Below, piece by piece: positions 54,352 through 64,000 of a stretch of 64,000 nt of DNA. A program made the position numbers and the translations under genes. This DNA is from Drosophila persimilis (Eukaryota > Arthropoda > Insecta > Diptera > Drosophilidae), in contig NW_020825543.1 of NCBI RefSeq assembly GCF_003286085.1, positions 30,050-94,049 on the forward strand, in the 5' to 3' direction. The first letter of the stretch is position 1; each line of letters starts with the position of its first letter. The notes beneath the pieces were generated by a model. It ran no database searches. It saw only the letters and a program-made list of their open reading frames with translations, and was not told the DNA's origin.

Positions 54352-55450
54352 GAGTTAAATGCCCATGAAATTAATAACACCTGGACAATTATAAAGAAGC
54401 CAGAAAACAAAAATATTGTAGACAGTAGATGGGTATTTTCCATTAAATATAATGAACTAGGAGTCCCAATAAAATACAAAGCTAGACTGGTTGCAAGAGG
54501 ATTTACTGAAAAGTACCAAGTAGACTATGAAGAAACATTTGCTCCCGTTGCTAGAATTGCCAGTTTTAGGTTCGTACTATCATTTGAAAGTCCATCAGAT
54601 GGATGTTAAAACAGCTTTCCTCAATGGTACATTAAGTGAGGAGATATATATGCGGCCTCCTCAGGGCGTATTATGCGGCGCTGGGCATGTATGTAAACTG
54701 AACAAAGCCATTTATGGGCTCAAACAAGCAGCTAGATGCTGGTTTCAAGTATTTGAGCAAGCATTGAAAGAATTCGATTTTGTAAACTCTCCCGTGGATC
54801 GTTGCATATATATTCTTGATAGAGGTGACATAAAGAAAAACATATATGTATTATTATAAGTTGATGATGTAGTAATAGCGACAAGGGATATGGATAGAAT
54901 GAATAATTTCAAAAATTATTTAAGCGAAAGATTTAGAATGACTGACTTAAATGAGATAAAACATTTTATCGGTATCAGAGTAGAAATGTTTGAAGACAAA
55001 ATATATTTGAGTCAAGCTGCATATGTAAAAAGAATTTTAAATAAATTTAACATGGATAGTTGCAATTCAGTCAGTACTCCATTACTAAATAAATTAAATT
55101 ATGAGTTACTTAACTCAGATGAAGACTGCAATGCTCCATGTCGTAACCTTATTGGCTGTTTAATGTACATAATGCTGTGTACACGACCAGATTTAGCTAC
55201 CGCTGTAAATATCTTGAGTAGATATAGTAGCAAGAACAATGCTGAGTTATGGCAATGTTTAAAAAGGGTTATTAGATATTAAAAGGGAACTATTGATATG
55301 AAGCTTATATTTAAAAAGAATACATCATTTGAAAATACATTAGTTGGCTATGTAGACTCCGATTGGGGTAGTAATGAGATTGATAGAAAAAGTACAACGG
55401 GTTATTTGTTTAAAATGTTCGATTCCAATTTAATTTGTTGGAATACAAAA
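54352..55450 (+). pseudogene. Copia RT and start of RNase H, right of the insertion
   Basis: Continues Copia from GAGTTAAATGCC. It shares the frame change before [11 protein letters not shown] near 54590 and the TAA in place of the YVDD Tyr (54857-54859), plus the later TAA at 55280-55282. It lacks the stop found at 11906 in the 10-kb copy. It ends at NLICWNTK where an inverted HINE is inserted. Confidence 0.94.
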
Positions 55451-56563
55451 CGAGGGGGAACGTTGTGAGTTGCTGCGGACACCGCAACTCTAAGGTTATA
55501 CCCGATACTAAGTCAGTATGGCTCTCCTCCGGCAGACGCCGCTAATATTTAACGACACGACAAAGAGTGCGTGCGAGAGAGACAGAAAATCAGTCTGAGC
55601 GTGACGTCGGGCGCTGCGTAGCCACTGCAAATTGATTTGTTCCTTTTGGCTAAAAAAATGGTCTGATCTGATCCAGATTCAGCAATCTAATAGATATGGT
55701 CATTATCTATGATTCTGCGTTTTTAGTTTTCTCAAATCTGCAATATTGTGGATGCAACAGATTTTCGTCCTTTGTGGGGGCGGATGGGGGTGGGGCGAAA
55801 TTCTGAGATATACGTTTTATAGTGACATCTTAAAGGACTGTGTGCACCAAATTTGGTTACTCTAGCCTTAATAGTCTCTGAGATTTGTGGTTGCCTCAGA
55901 TTTTCGTCCTTTGCGGGGGCGGAAGGGGGTGTGGCGAAATTTGGACAGGAAACGGTCAAGGTCCGATATCACAGGATAGTGGATACCAAATTTGGTTGCT
56001 CTGGCTTTTATAGGTTCTGAGATCCTTGAACTCATATTTTGCAATTGGCAAAACCGACCATGAAACCTGTGTGTTAGAGTGAGACAGAGCGAGAAAGAGT
56101 GAAATTGTTTTCGTGATTCTGGCTATAATAATTATACGATCTGGTTCAGATTTTGCACTCTAGAAGATATAGTCATCTTCTACGATTCTGCGTTTTTAGT
56201 TTTCTCGTATCGTCGAAATTGTGGATGCCACAGATTTTCGCCCTTTGTGGGGGCGGAAGTGGGCGGGGCAAAGTTTTGAAATATTTTTGGAGCAGTGACA
56301 TATCACAGAAGTCTGGATCCAAAACATCGTTGCTCTAGCTCTTATAGTCTTTGAGCATTAGGCGCTGAAGGGGACGGACAGACGGACAGACGGACAGACG
56401 GACGGACGGACAGACAGACAGGGCTCAATCGACTCGGCTATTGATGCTGATCAAGAATATATATACTTTATAGGGTCGGAAACGATTCCTTCTGGACGTT
56501 ACACACATCCACTTTTACCACAAATCTAATATACCCCAATACTCATTTTGAGTATCGGGTATA
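55451..56563 (-). mobile_element. HINE copy, complete, inverted, in Copia RNase H
   Basis: 1,113 bp from CGAGGGGGAACG to GGGTATA between AATACAAAA and AAAGACAGAATTC of Copia, i.e. in an A/T run. GGTTTCATGGTCGG subfamily. Minisatellite near 56375-56425. Confidence 0.92.
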
Positions 56564-56637
56564 AAAAAGACAGAATTCAGTGGCAGCTTCATCAACTGAA
56601 GCTGAATATATGGCCCTATTTGAAGCTGTAAGAGAAG
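56564..56637 (+). pseudogene. Copia RNase H fragment between HINE and BEL1
   Basis: 74 bp encoding the STEAEYMALFEAV region. It ends in the BEL1 target duplication AGAAG (56633-56637), which recurs at 63149-63153 where Copia resumes. Confidence 0.92.
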
Positions 56638-56956
56638 TGTACGAGCTAAGTCCCTCCAACAGTTTTCCAGTGGAATCCGTCTACACAATTCAGACCTTCC
56701 TTAATCCGCTCGATGTAGTTCCTTGCTCGTTCGTTTTATTTCGTATATATCTCTTAAATCTAGTGATCAGAATTCAGATCGTTTTGGCTCGATACTATTG
56801 ATACTACCGATTGCGCTTCTTTATATGTACATAATGTAACGCGCCAACTTCAAATTAATTCACAATTTTAGTACTATTTACATATTAATTCAAATCTTCA
56901 AATTGTTAACCTTTATAACGTAATTTAATCCTATATTCTATTAAGGGGCGTCAACA
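56638..56956 (-). repeat. BEL1 copy b 3' LTR (319 bp)
   Basis: TGTACGAG...GTCAACA. Preceded on the element strand by the polypurine tract complementing TTCTCCCCACC at 56957-56967. Confidence 0.93.
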
Positions 56957-59900
56957 TTCTCCCCACCTTGGAAGCTCCTTCCAACATTAAGTTCATCGGC
57001 ATCTGTAGGCAGCGGGCAGAGCTTATGTACGTTGCGCTTAAATAATCCAGTCTTGGTCCTGAGTGTTACAACCCGAACTGCACCATCAGCTCCTGGGTGT
57101 AACTCTGCAACTCTTCCCAGCAGCCATTGTCCGGGCGGAGCGTTGTCTTCCGCAATAAGGACCAGTGTACCAAGTTGAATGTTGTTGGCTACAGGCTCCA
57201 CTTTGTCCGCTTCTGCAGCAACGTCAAATATTCCGCCGACCAGCGGTGCCAGAACATGTGGTGTACCATTAGAATGCGTTTCCAATGGTTGCTCATGGAC
57301 AGTTTCAACAGTGCGTCGTCTACTGGTTCTACTAACGCGTTCAGGGGTCGGCCAACCAAGAAAATGACCGGGAGTTAGCGCCTCGAAGTCATTCGGGTCC
57401 GATGACAAGGGATGCAGAGGTCTAGAATTCATCACCGCTTCTACTTGTGTGATGGCAGTCGCAAGATCTTCGTAGTTAAGTGCTGTGCTGTTGGTGCATT
57501 TCACCAGCAGCTGTTTGGCCACCTTCACGGCGCTCTCCCATAATCCTCCAAAGTGAGGGGAGCGTGGGGGGATGAAGTGAAACCTGACTCCTCGCTGGCT
57601 GCATTCGTCGTCAATGAGCTTCTGACTTGGCGAGTCGAAAGCTCTGTTGAGCTCTCGTGACGCACCTACAAAATTGGTGGCGTTGTCGCAATATAGGTCA
57701 GAGCTCAATCCACGTCTTGCAAAGAACCGTTTTATAACGCCGCGATGAACGCATTTGAGCTTAAGTCCGACACGATCTCTATATGGCAGGCCTTTGTTGC
57801 AAAGCATACAAATGTGCACAGATACACCTTTACTGGGCGTTTTCCTCGCATGTGAAAGTGCATCCATATTGGTCCAGCAAAGTCCAGTCCAGCGCGCTCG
57901 AAGGGGTAGATATTGCCTCGCACTCGGTTAGCTGGCAGCGCTCCCATCAGCTGTGTTGCAGCGAGCGGCCGACGACGAAAGCATGGTATGCAGCCACGGA
58001 TCACCCTGCGGGCAAGTTTCCTGCAATTGATTACCCAATATCTCTGTCGCAAAAAGGCACATAGCGATTGTGCCCCGGCATGTAAATTCTTTCGATGTGT
58101 GAGTTCAACAAGCGCCTCTACCACTTTATGGTTGCTCGGCATTAAGATGGGATGCCTTGTGTCAAATGGCAATTCGGCATTGGACAACCTTCCGCCGACT
58201 CGAATAATAGCTATTCCCTCTTCCTCTTGTAAAAACGGGCTTAAACTCTGAATTCTCGCTGATTTGATCACCTTTCCCTCTTTAAGCTTAATGAATTCCT
58301 CATGCAAGCTCAACTGCTGCACATTATACACAATATAGCGCAATCCGCCCTCCATTTCAGCTGCAGTAAGGTTGCCTGTTTCATTTGAGTTTGATCTCAA
58401 CGATATTCTACGCCAGCGAAAAATATAGCTAAAAACTCGCTGCAATTTGAGGAAATCATTTGCAAATTTGCATCTCCCCCACGACATCTAACTTCTCATT
58501 ACTTTCTACCTTTCCAACTGTCAGCGAGAACTTACATTTCCTCTCCTCTGGAACTGTTTGTATTTCCTCACTCCAATTAAATTTGGTCCAGTCATCTGCT
58601 GCGTCCATTAAAAATTCTGGACCGTTCCACCACATCGTTGACTGGCTCAATTCGTTTACCAATAATCCCCTAGATACAATATCTGCAGGGTTTGATTTGG
58701 TGTCGACCTTGAACCAATCCTGTACCTGTGTGAGCTCTTGTATTTGAGCCACCCTATTGGCAACGACGGTGGTCCATCGACTAGCATGTGACGACAGCCA
58801 ATTTAACACAATTGTGGAGTCCGTGAAATAGTTAACCTTCTCTACTGGTATGTGAAGACAGGCGCATACCTTTGCCATTAGCTTGGCCACTAACAATGCC
58901 CCTTGTAACTCTAAGCGTGGCAATGATGTTACCCTAACTGGGGCTACTTTGGACTTGGCCGTTACCAGTCGCACCGAAATTCCTCCCCCTTCATCCCTAA
59001 CACGAGCATAAATTACGCCGCCGTAAGCTCTGTTGGATGCATCAGAGAAGCCAAACAGTTGCAAAGTGCATGGGTCGGGCCGTAATTGGGATTGAGGATC
59101 GCGGAATTGAAATTTTGTCAATTAGTTTCATTTCTTCTCTATATCGAAGCCATTGAGTTGCGTAGCTTGCTGGTAACTCCTCGTCCCAATCCTGCTTTAG
59201 AAGCCAAAGTTCCTGAACAAAGATCTTGCCCAAGATCAGCAAGGGACTCAAGAACCCTAACGGATCAAACACCTGAGCCAATTCGGACAGCACTGATCGC
59301 TTCGTGGCGATTGCGGGAGACCTTTATGTTAAAGCAAAATTGGAATTTGTCCTCTAGACTTGACCAATATATCCCCAAAGTTTTAGCTGCGTCCTCTGTT
59401 TTTAGCATCAGAGGGGCTCTACGCTGGTGTTGTTGTCCATTCCTCCTTGATAATTGCTGCGCCATTTGTGCAGCTCGAACTTTCCTAGCCCTAATAATTC
59501 GGTCACTTGTTCTTTCAACTTTGTTAGTTCCTCTTTTGATTCGGCTCCACACAGCATATCATCCATATAGAAACTTCGCTTTACTGCCTCTCTAGCTAAC
59601 GGAAACTTTTCCGCGTACCTATCGACCAAGTAATAGAGGCAACGTACTGCCAGGAACGGCGCCGAATTTGTTCATAAGTGACCGTGTTAGGCGTAGCACC
59701 TGGATAGGATCCGAAACGTTGCATCGCCATAGAATGCATTGATAGTTTCTATGTGGTTCCGCAACCAATATTTGACGGTACATTTTCTTTATGTCGGCCG
59801 TAAGGGCGTATCTATAGAAACGGAACCTGGTCAAAGTCTCGAACAGATCTGGCTGCAAACGTTGGACCAACCAAAGTTGCGTCGTTCAGTGACCTGCCGT

Positions 59901-62138
59901 TGCTAGATCTACATGAGGCATCAAATACGACCCGTAACTTGGTCCGTCCAAAACTCTCTGGGGGCGAATAACCGGATGATGTGCATGAAGTTTCGACCTT
60001 TTCTTGTCCAGGGCGGGCTCTATTGCCGTTAAAATGCCCTAACTGGCGATATTCTTCAATAAATTGAACATATTGTTCCTTCCAGCGCTTGGCTACGATT
60101 TATAAACCTCTTCTCTAAATTCAAGACCTGGTAAGTGCGATTTGATAGTTTTCGCCTAACTCAACTTTAGGATTCTTAAGGGGCAGAGCTACCACTAAAT
60201 CCTGAGGCCTCCTGCTTAACATGCGTCACAAAACAATCTTCGCACTGTTTTTCTTCCTCAGTGAACTTATCTACTGTTTCAAGGGACTTCGTCACACTTC
60301 CAAAACCTTTGTACGAGCTCTTGCAGCTGATCATTTTTTGACCCCTTTCGTTCAATGTCAGTATTGCTAACCAGTGCAACTTCAGAAGATTTCGTGAATT
60401 CACCTAACGACGACCCAGCATAACAGAGACTTTTGAAGCCTTGGAAGGTGTGCTCCTAGTTTAATTTGCCCTGCTACATAGCTTGAAAAACAATGTGACT
60501 TCCAACTAGCATGTCAATATCTTCCCCGGACTGAAATGTAGGGTCGGCCAGCGTAACTCCCTTGGGTGGAACCCACTCCGAACAAATTCCTGAGCTTGTT
60601 GGGTTATACTGAGTTATTTCCTTCAGCACACAGAAGTCCTCGGTAGCCATATATCTGGTGACTCTAGATTTAAAAGTCGCTTGCACCTCTCCCATAACTT
60701 GAGATGTTGCATTCCAATACCACTGAGTTGTATGACTGAGTCGCGCCATTTCTAGGCCCAGGGCCGCGAGACTATCCTAGCCGTCAGAAAATTTAATTGA
60801 CTACCGGAATCTAACACGCACCTGCAATTGCGATATCCTCCGTCTATAGCTTTGATGTGAACTACAGCGGTCGCAAGAAAGTTGGTGGATGATCTAGACA
60901 ATAGGGAGCTATGCAGTGACTTTGGCTCTTGCAAACTCCTGCCCTTGAGCCCCGGCTCCTTGGCAACAATAGGTATCTCTCGATGCAGAAGTTCATGATG
61001 CGGCTTGCTGCAAATCCTACAAACGCGGACCATTACAGTTTCTAGTTGTATGTCGCTTGCTAAAACAAATCAGGCACAGCGAATGCTTCTTCGCCTCATG
61101 GTAACGTTGTACTGGTGATAGTTCGTTAAACCTTTGACACCCTTTCAATCCATGGGTCCCAGGACAAACGTAGCAGCCATTGCTGCCTATTGTTGCAGCT
61201 AAGGTCGCATTTTTCATCTCACCTTTACCACTGGGTCGGGCTCCATTGCCTCGCCGAACTTCCCTATTTGCCATATTGACTCCTCTGTTTATCAGAAACT
61301 GCGATAACAATGACCACGACGGTAACTTTTGGCAATCCCACTCAACTTCCCACCTATCCATTGTATCTTCATCAAGCTTTGTGCGAATCAGATGGAAAAT
61401 TACTGCATCCAGAATCTCCTTATCGTCGCTTAATGAGTTGAGTGCTACTAATTGGGCATTTACATTGTCTACCAGCACTCTCAGTCCCTCTGAGTCGGGT
61501 CTCTTTAGCCGCCTTAAGTTGAATAGCTCCTGTACATGTGATTGCAGAATAATTGCCTTATTTTCATAGCGATCTTTCAATAATCGTAGTGCCTTGCGAT
61601 AATTAGGCCCTGTTAATTCCAAACCCTCAATCGCACTTAACGGTCCAGCTCCTAACGCTGATCTCAAATGAATAAATTTAGACAACTCATCCAATTCAGA
61701 GATTCTATTAGAGTAGCAAAGGTGTTGTACCAGCTGGTCCATTCCGTAAACTTTCCAGCGAACTCAGGCAGCTTTAGCTTGGGAAGTCTCGATGAACGAG
61801 ACACCTGTGTGCTATTTAGAAGATCACCTACATTGGACTGCCGCCGTCCCCTATGTCCAAGACAGCTTAGTAACTTGGCCTTTAATTCGCAATAAACCTC
61901 CTCAGCTTCATAGCGGCTTTCATATTCGCTGGCGTCCTCGCTATCGTGTTCAATTTTAGCCTGAATGTTGCAGAACTGATTAAAGTTTGTCTCAATTAGA
62001 CTTAACCTGGCTTCCAGTTCCGCAGCCGTCATGGAGTCGCTATTTTTTTCGATATAGACCTTGTTACGGACAAAGGAATTCATTAACGCCCGTTCGAGAA
62101 GTGAGCACCTCCGCATCTTTACCCTTTCTAGGTGCCAT
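56941..62138 (-). pseudogene. BEL1 copy b gag-pol, broken by many indels
   Basis: From ATG 62136-62138 the BEL/Pao order is recognisable across several frames. Gag: 61664-62116 then, in another frame, 61017-61742, with zinc knuckles CYVCPGTHGLKGC and CLICFSKRHTTRNC. Protease: CVLDSGSQLNF near 60800. RT: LTADIKKMYRQ near 59800 and YMDD near 59570. RNase H: FSDASNRAYGG and YFTDSTIVL in 58456-59121. Integrase: zinc site HRKN-LHAG and CIPCF, LDFAGPI in 57732-58487; YCDNATNFVG and FGGLWESAVK in 56941-57867. The last frame ends inside the LTR. Most breaks are absent from copy a and may be sequence errors. The gag break near 61700 is shared and real at least in ancestry. Confidence 0.92.
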
Positions 62139-62811
62139 TTGCACTGACTATTTACACCGGTTTTACCCGTGACAATTTAACAATAAAAAATACTCAATAT
62201 TGGCATGAGTAAGTAACCCGGTACCAAGTTTAGCCACTCTATTCAATAATCGGCTAACTTTAAATTCTCACTACACTGCCCAATTCAATAATTGATCAAA
62301 TTAACCACTGTGCGCCACTGTACCAAAATGTGTACTTGCGCCCCAACGAACCGGCAGGCAAAGAAGAAACGACTACAAAGTTAAATCAATGTCAAATAGC
62401 AATTAAGTGCCGGCTTGTAACTGCATATATATGCAAGTATGTATGTGCCTTGCTTCAACGTACAGCAGTGCACGCAATAGGCTGTATGTGTGTATGCAGA
62501 TACCTAAGCGCTCAAGCTAACTGTAATTGTAATCTGCTTTCTACACGAGACCCCGCTTACAGAACAATTAAAGCGCAGAAGTCTCAAAGCCGCGACCACT
62601 TGACACTAACACAATTGTATTGTTTTAAGATTATTCACACACATCGAATTGGAACTAAACATGCCTGCAAGAAATATTAGATGCTCAAAGCAGTTCACAC
62701 TCACAATTCGATACCGAAGCCGCTGTCGCACTCGCCGTCAGCCAGACTCAGGGTGAAATATTTATTGAGTTCCAGTCGTGAACTCATCCGGTAATTGAAC
62801 CTTCTCCAAAG
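62139..62811 (-). other. BEL1 copy b leader
   Basis: Matches 3557-4232 with small indels (for example a three-base loss near 62298 and one base near 62786). No coding sequence is recognised. Confidence 0.7.
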
Positions 62812-62829
62812 GTCCCTGCTCGGGCGCCA
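62812..62829 (-). promoter_or_regulatory. BEL1 copy b primer-binding site
   Basis: Same 18-base tRNA-Lys-type sequence as at 4233-4250, two bases from the LTR. Confidence 0.75.
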
Positions 62830-62831
62830 AA

Positions 62832-63148
62832 TGTACGAGCTAAGTCCCTCCAACAGTTTTCCAGTGGAATCCGTCTACACAATTCGGACCTTCCTTAATC
62901 CGCTCGATGTAGTTCCTTGCTCGTTCGTTTTTTCGTATATATCTCTTAAATCTAGTGATCAGAATTCAGATCGTTTTGGCTCGATACTATTGATACTACC
63001 GATTGCGCTTCTTTATATGTACATAATGTAACGCGCCAACTTCAAATTAATTCACAATTTTAGTACTATTTACATATTAATTCAAATCTTCAAATTGTTA
63101 ACCTTTATAACGTAATTTAATCCTATATTCTATTAAGGGGCGTCAACA
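62832..63148 (-). repeat. BEL1 copy b 5' LTR (317 bp)
   Basis: Two bases shorter than 56638-56956, apparently from a TTTTATTTCG to TTTTTTCG change near 62930. Followed by AGAAG. Confidence 0.92.
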
Positions 63149-63445
63149 AGAAGCTTTATGGCTAAAGTCTCTTCTAAATAGTATTAATCTTAAACTCGAC
63201 AGACCCATTAAAATTTATGAAGACAACCAAGGCTGTATTAGCATTGCAAATAATCCCTCATGTCATAAAAGAGCAAAGCATATTGATATAAAATATCATT
63301 TTTCAAGAGAACAGATAGAACTAATGAGATTTCTCTTGAGTATATTAATACAGACAACCAACTTGCTGACATCTTCACGAAGCCACTACCTGCTGGAAGA
63401 TTTGCGGAACTGCGGAACAAATTAGGACTACTACAAGAAGAATGA
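63149..63445 (+). pseudogene. Copia RNase H C-terminal fragment right of BEL1
   Basis: Same as 4572-4869 but with one A missing near 63320 (GATAGAACTAATG), which shifts the frame before the LLQEE end (stop 63443-63445). The missing base lies in the indel-rich part of the window and may be an error. Confidence 0.9.
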
Positions 63446-63973
63446 TTCCAATTTAATGAAAACATGAACATGAAGCTTTATTAACGAATTTATTACATTA
63501 ATTCATATTTAATTTTTTTTTTGATTGAACCAAAAGAACAATGAATTGTTAAAGTAATTTAATTTTATGTTAATCTAATTTGAAAGTGATCTGATCGGGT
63601 TTTTCTGGGTTTCCCCGTATCCTTAGACGCAAATGCTAGATCACATAACACCTTCCCAGAATGCACACCAACCACATTAGAATAACAATTGAATGGTACC
63701 TTTTTGATTTAATGATGAAAACTTTTTTATATTTTTTATTTTATGATTTTGATAATTAATGTTATTTTTGAGGGGGGCGTGTTGGAATACGCCTATTCCC
63801 ACATTCAAATAATAACATTAAATAATATTATCGATATGTTAGGTATTATTATTATGAGTTAGTCTGGTCACACTTGAAGTGTCGACTCTCTCTCTTCTTT
63901 TGTGATCTCAAGTGTGTGGACCGGTGTTGCAGCAAAAGTAATCAAGAAATACATAAATAATCTTTAAAGAAAA
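63446..63973 (+). repeat. Copia 3' UTR and partial 3' LTR
   Basis: Counterpart of 4870-5402. The LTR starts TGTTGGAATACGCC at 63780. Several one-base indels in runs relative to the left copy. Confidence 0.87.
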
Positions 63974-64000
63974 CGTGGGGGAACGTTGTGAGTTGCTGCG
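63974..64000 (-). mobile_element. HINE 3' end, inverted, cut by the window edge
   Basis: CGTGGGGGAACGTTGTGAG and the first arm of the terminal hairpin, at the same Copia LTR position and with the same CGTGGGGG variant as at 5403. The segmental duplication therefore extends past the right edge. Confidence 0.85.

Larger units (their letters stand above)
56638..63148 (-). mobile_element. BEL/Pao LTR retrotransposon BEL1, copy b, both LTRs
   Basis: 6,511 bp. LTRs at 56638-56956 (319 bp) and 62832-63148 (317 bp), target duplication AGAAG, polypurine tract GGTGGGGAGAA against the 3' LTR, primer-binding site 62812-62829, leader, and gag-pol. It shares its target site with copy a (1-4571). Relative to copy a, nearly all differences are one-base indels concentrated in 59.0-61.1 kb and 62.1-63.2 kb. 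Confidence 0.95.

Noticed and set aside
59042..61033. Multiple frameshifts in BEL1 copy b as evidence of old age
   Set aside because: Copy a reads through the same places. The pattern is single-base indels in runs, more like sequence error than decay.

Overview
This window is eukaryotic repeat DNA from a Drosophila-type genome. I see no host gene, rRNA, tRNA gene, CRISPR array or bacterial feature. The assignment rests on three things: Copia-family Gag and Pol sequences, BEL/Pao elements, and about 1.1-kb elements with the structure of DINE-1/INE-1-like non-autonomous Helentrons (called HINE here). The HINE copies and their amplification resemble those described in the Drosophila obscura group, but the species cannot be fixed from sequence alone. 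Density, nesting and tandem amplification point to pericentromeric, Y/neo-Y or other heterochromatin.

Layout. 1-4571 is a BEL/Pao element (BEL1, copy a, minus strand) running off the left edge, inserted in Copia RNase H. 4572-5402 is the Copia 3' end. 5403-10319 holds HINEs around a degenerate Jockey-type LINE Gag with a tandem-repeated downstream region. 10320-18874 holds Copia Pol and Gag pieces separated by HINEs, including a 2,365-bp tandem duplication. 18875-26893 is a complete second BEL/Pao element (BEL2) with an intact 1,718-codon gag-pol, 307-bp LTRs and a 5-bp target duplication. About 26.2-42.8 kb is an 8.33-kb tandem duplication of Copia, HINE, LINE and BEL2-LTR debris. 42851-44548 is three copies of a 566-bp HINE/Copia unit. 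44.5-48.4 kb is inverted Copia and HINE. 48407-63973 is one colinear Copia carrying three nested insertions: a complete 4,949-bp Ty1/copia-superfamily element (49403-54351), a HINE (55451-56563) and BEL1 copy b (56638-63148). The last 5.4 kb repeats the first 5.4 kb.

How it fits together. HINEs inserted at T^T sites at seven or more positions in Copia. The many HINE copies then appear to have served as homology for unequal exchange: chimeric HINEs lie at the joints of both larger tandem duplications. Every Copia fragment is dead and many share the same lesions, so this Copia was amplified by DNA duplication rather than transposition. Only BEL2 and the 49.4-54.4 kb element look recent and largely intact. 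Single-base indels cluster in 59.0-61.1 kb and 62.1-64.0 kb relative to the near-identical left copy; these look like residual assembly errors.
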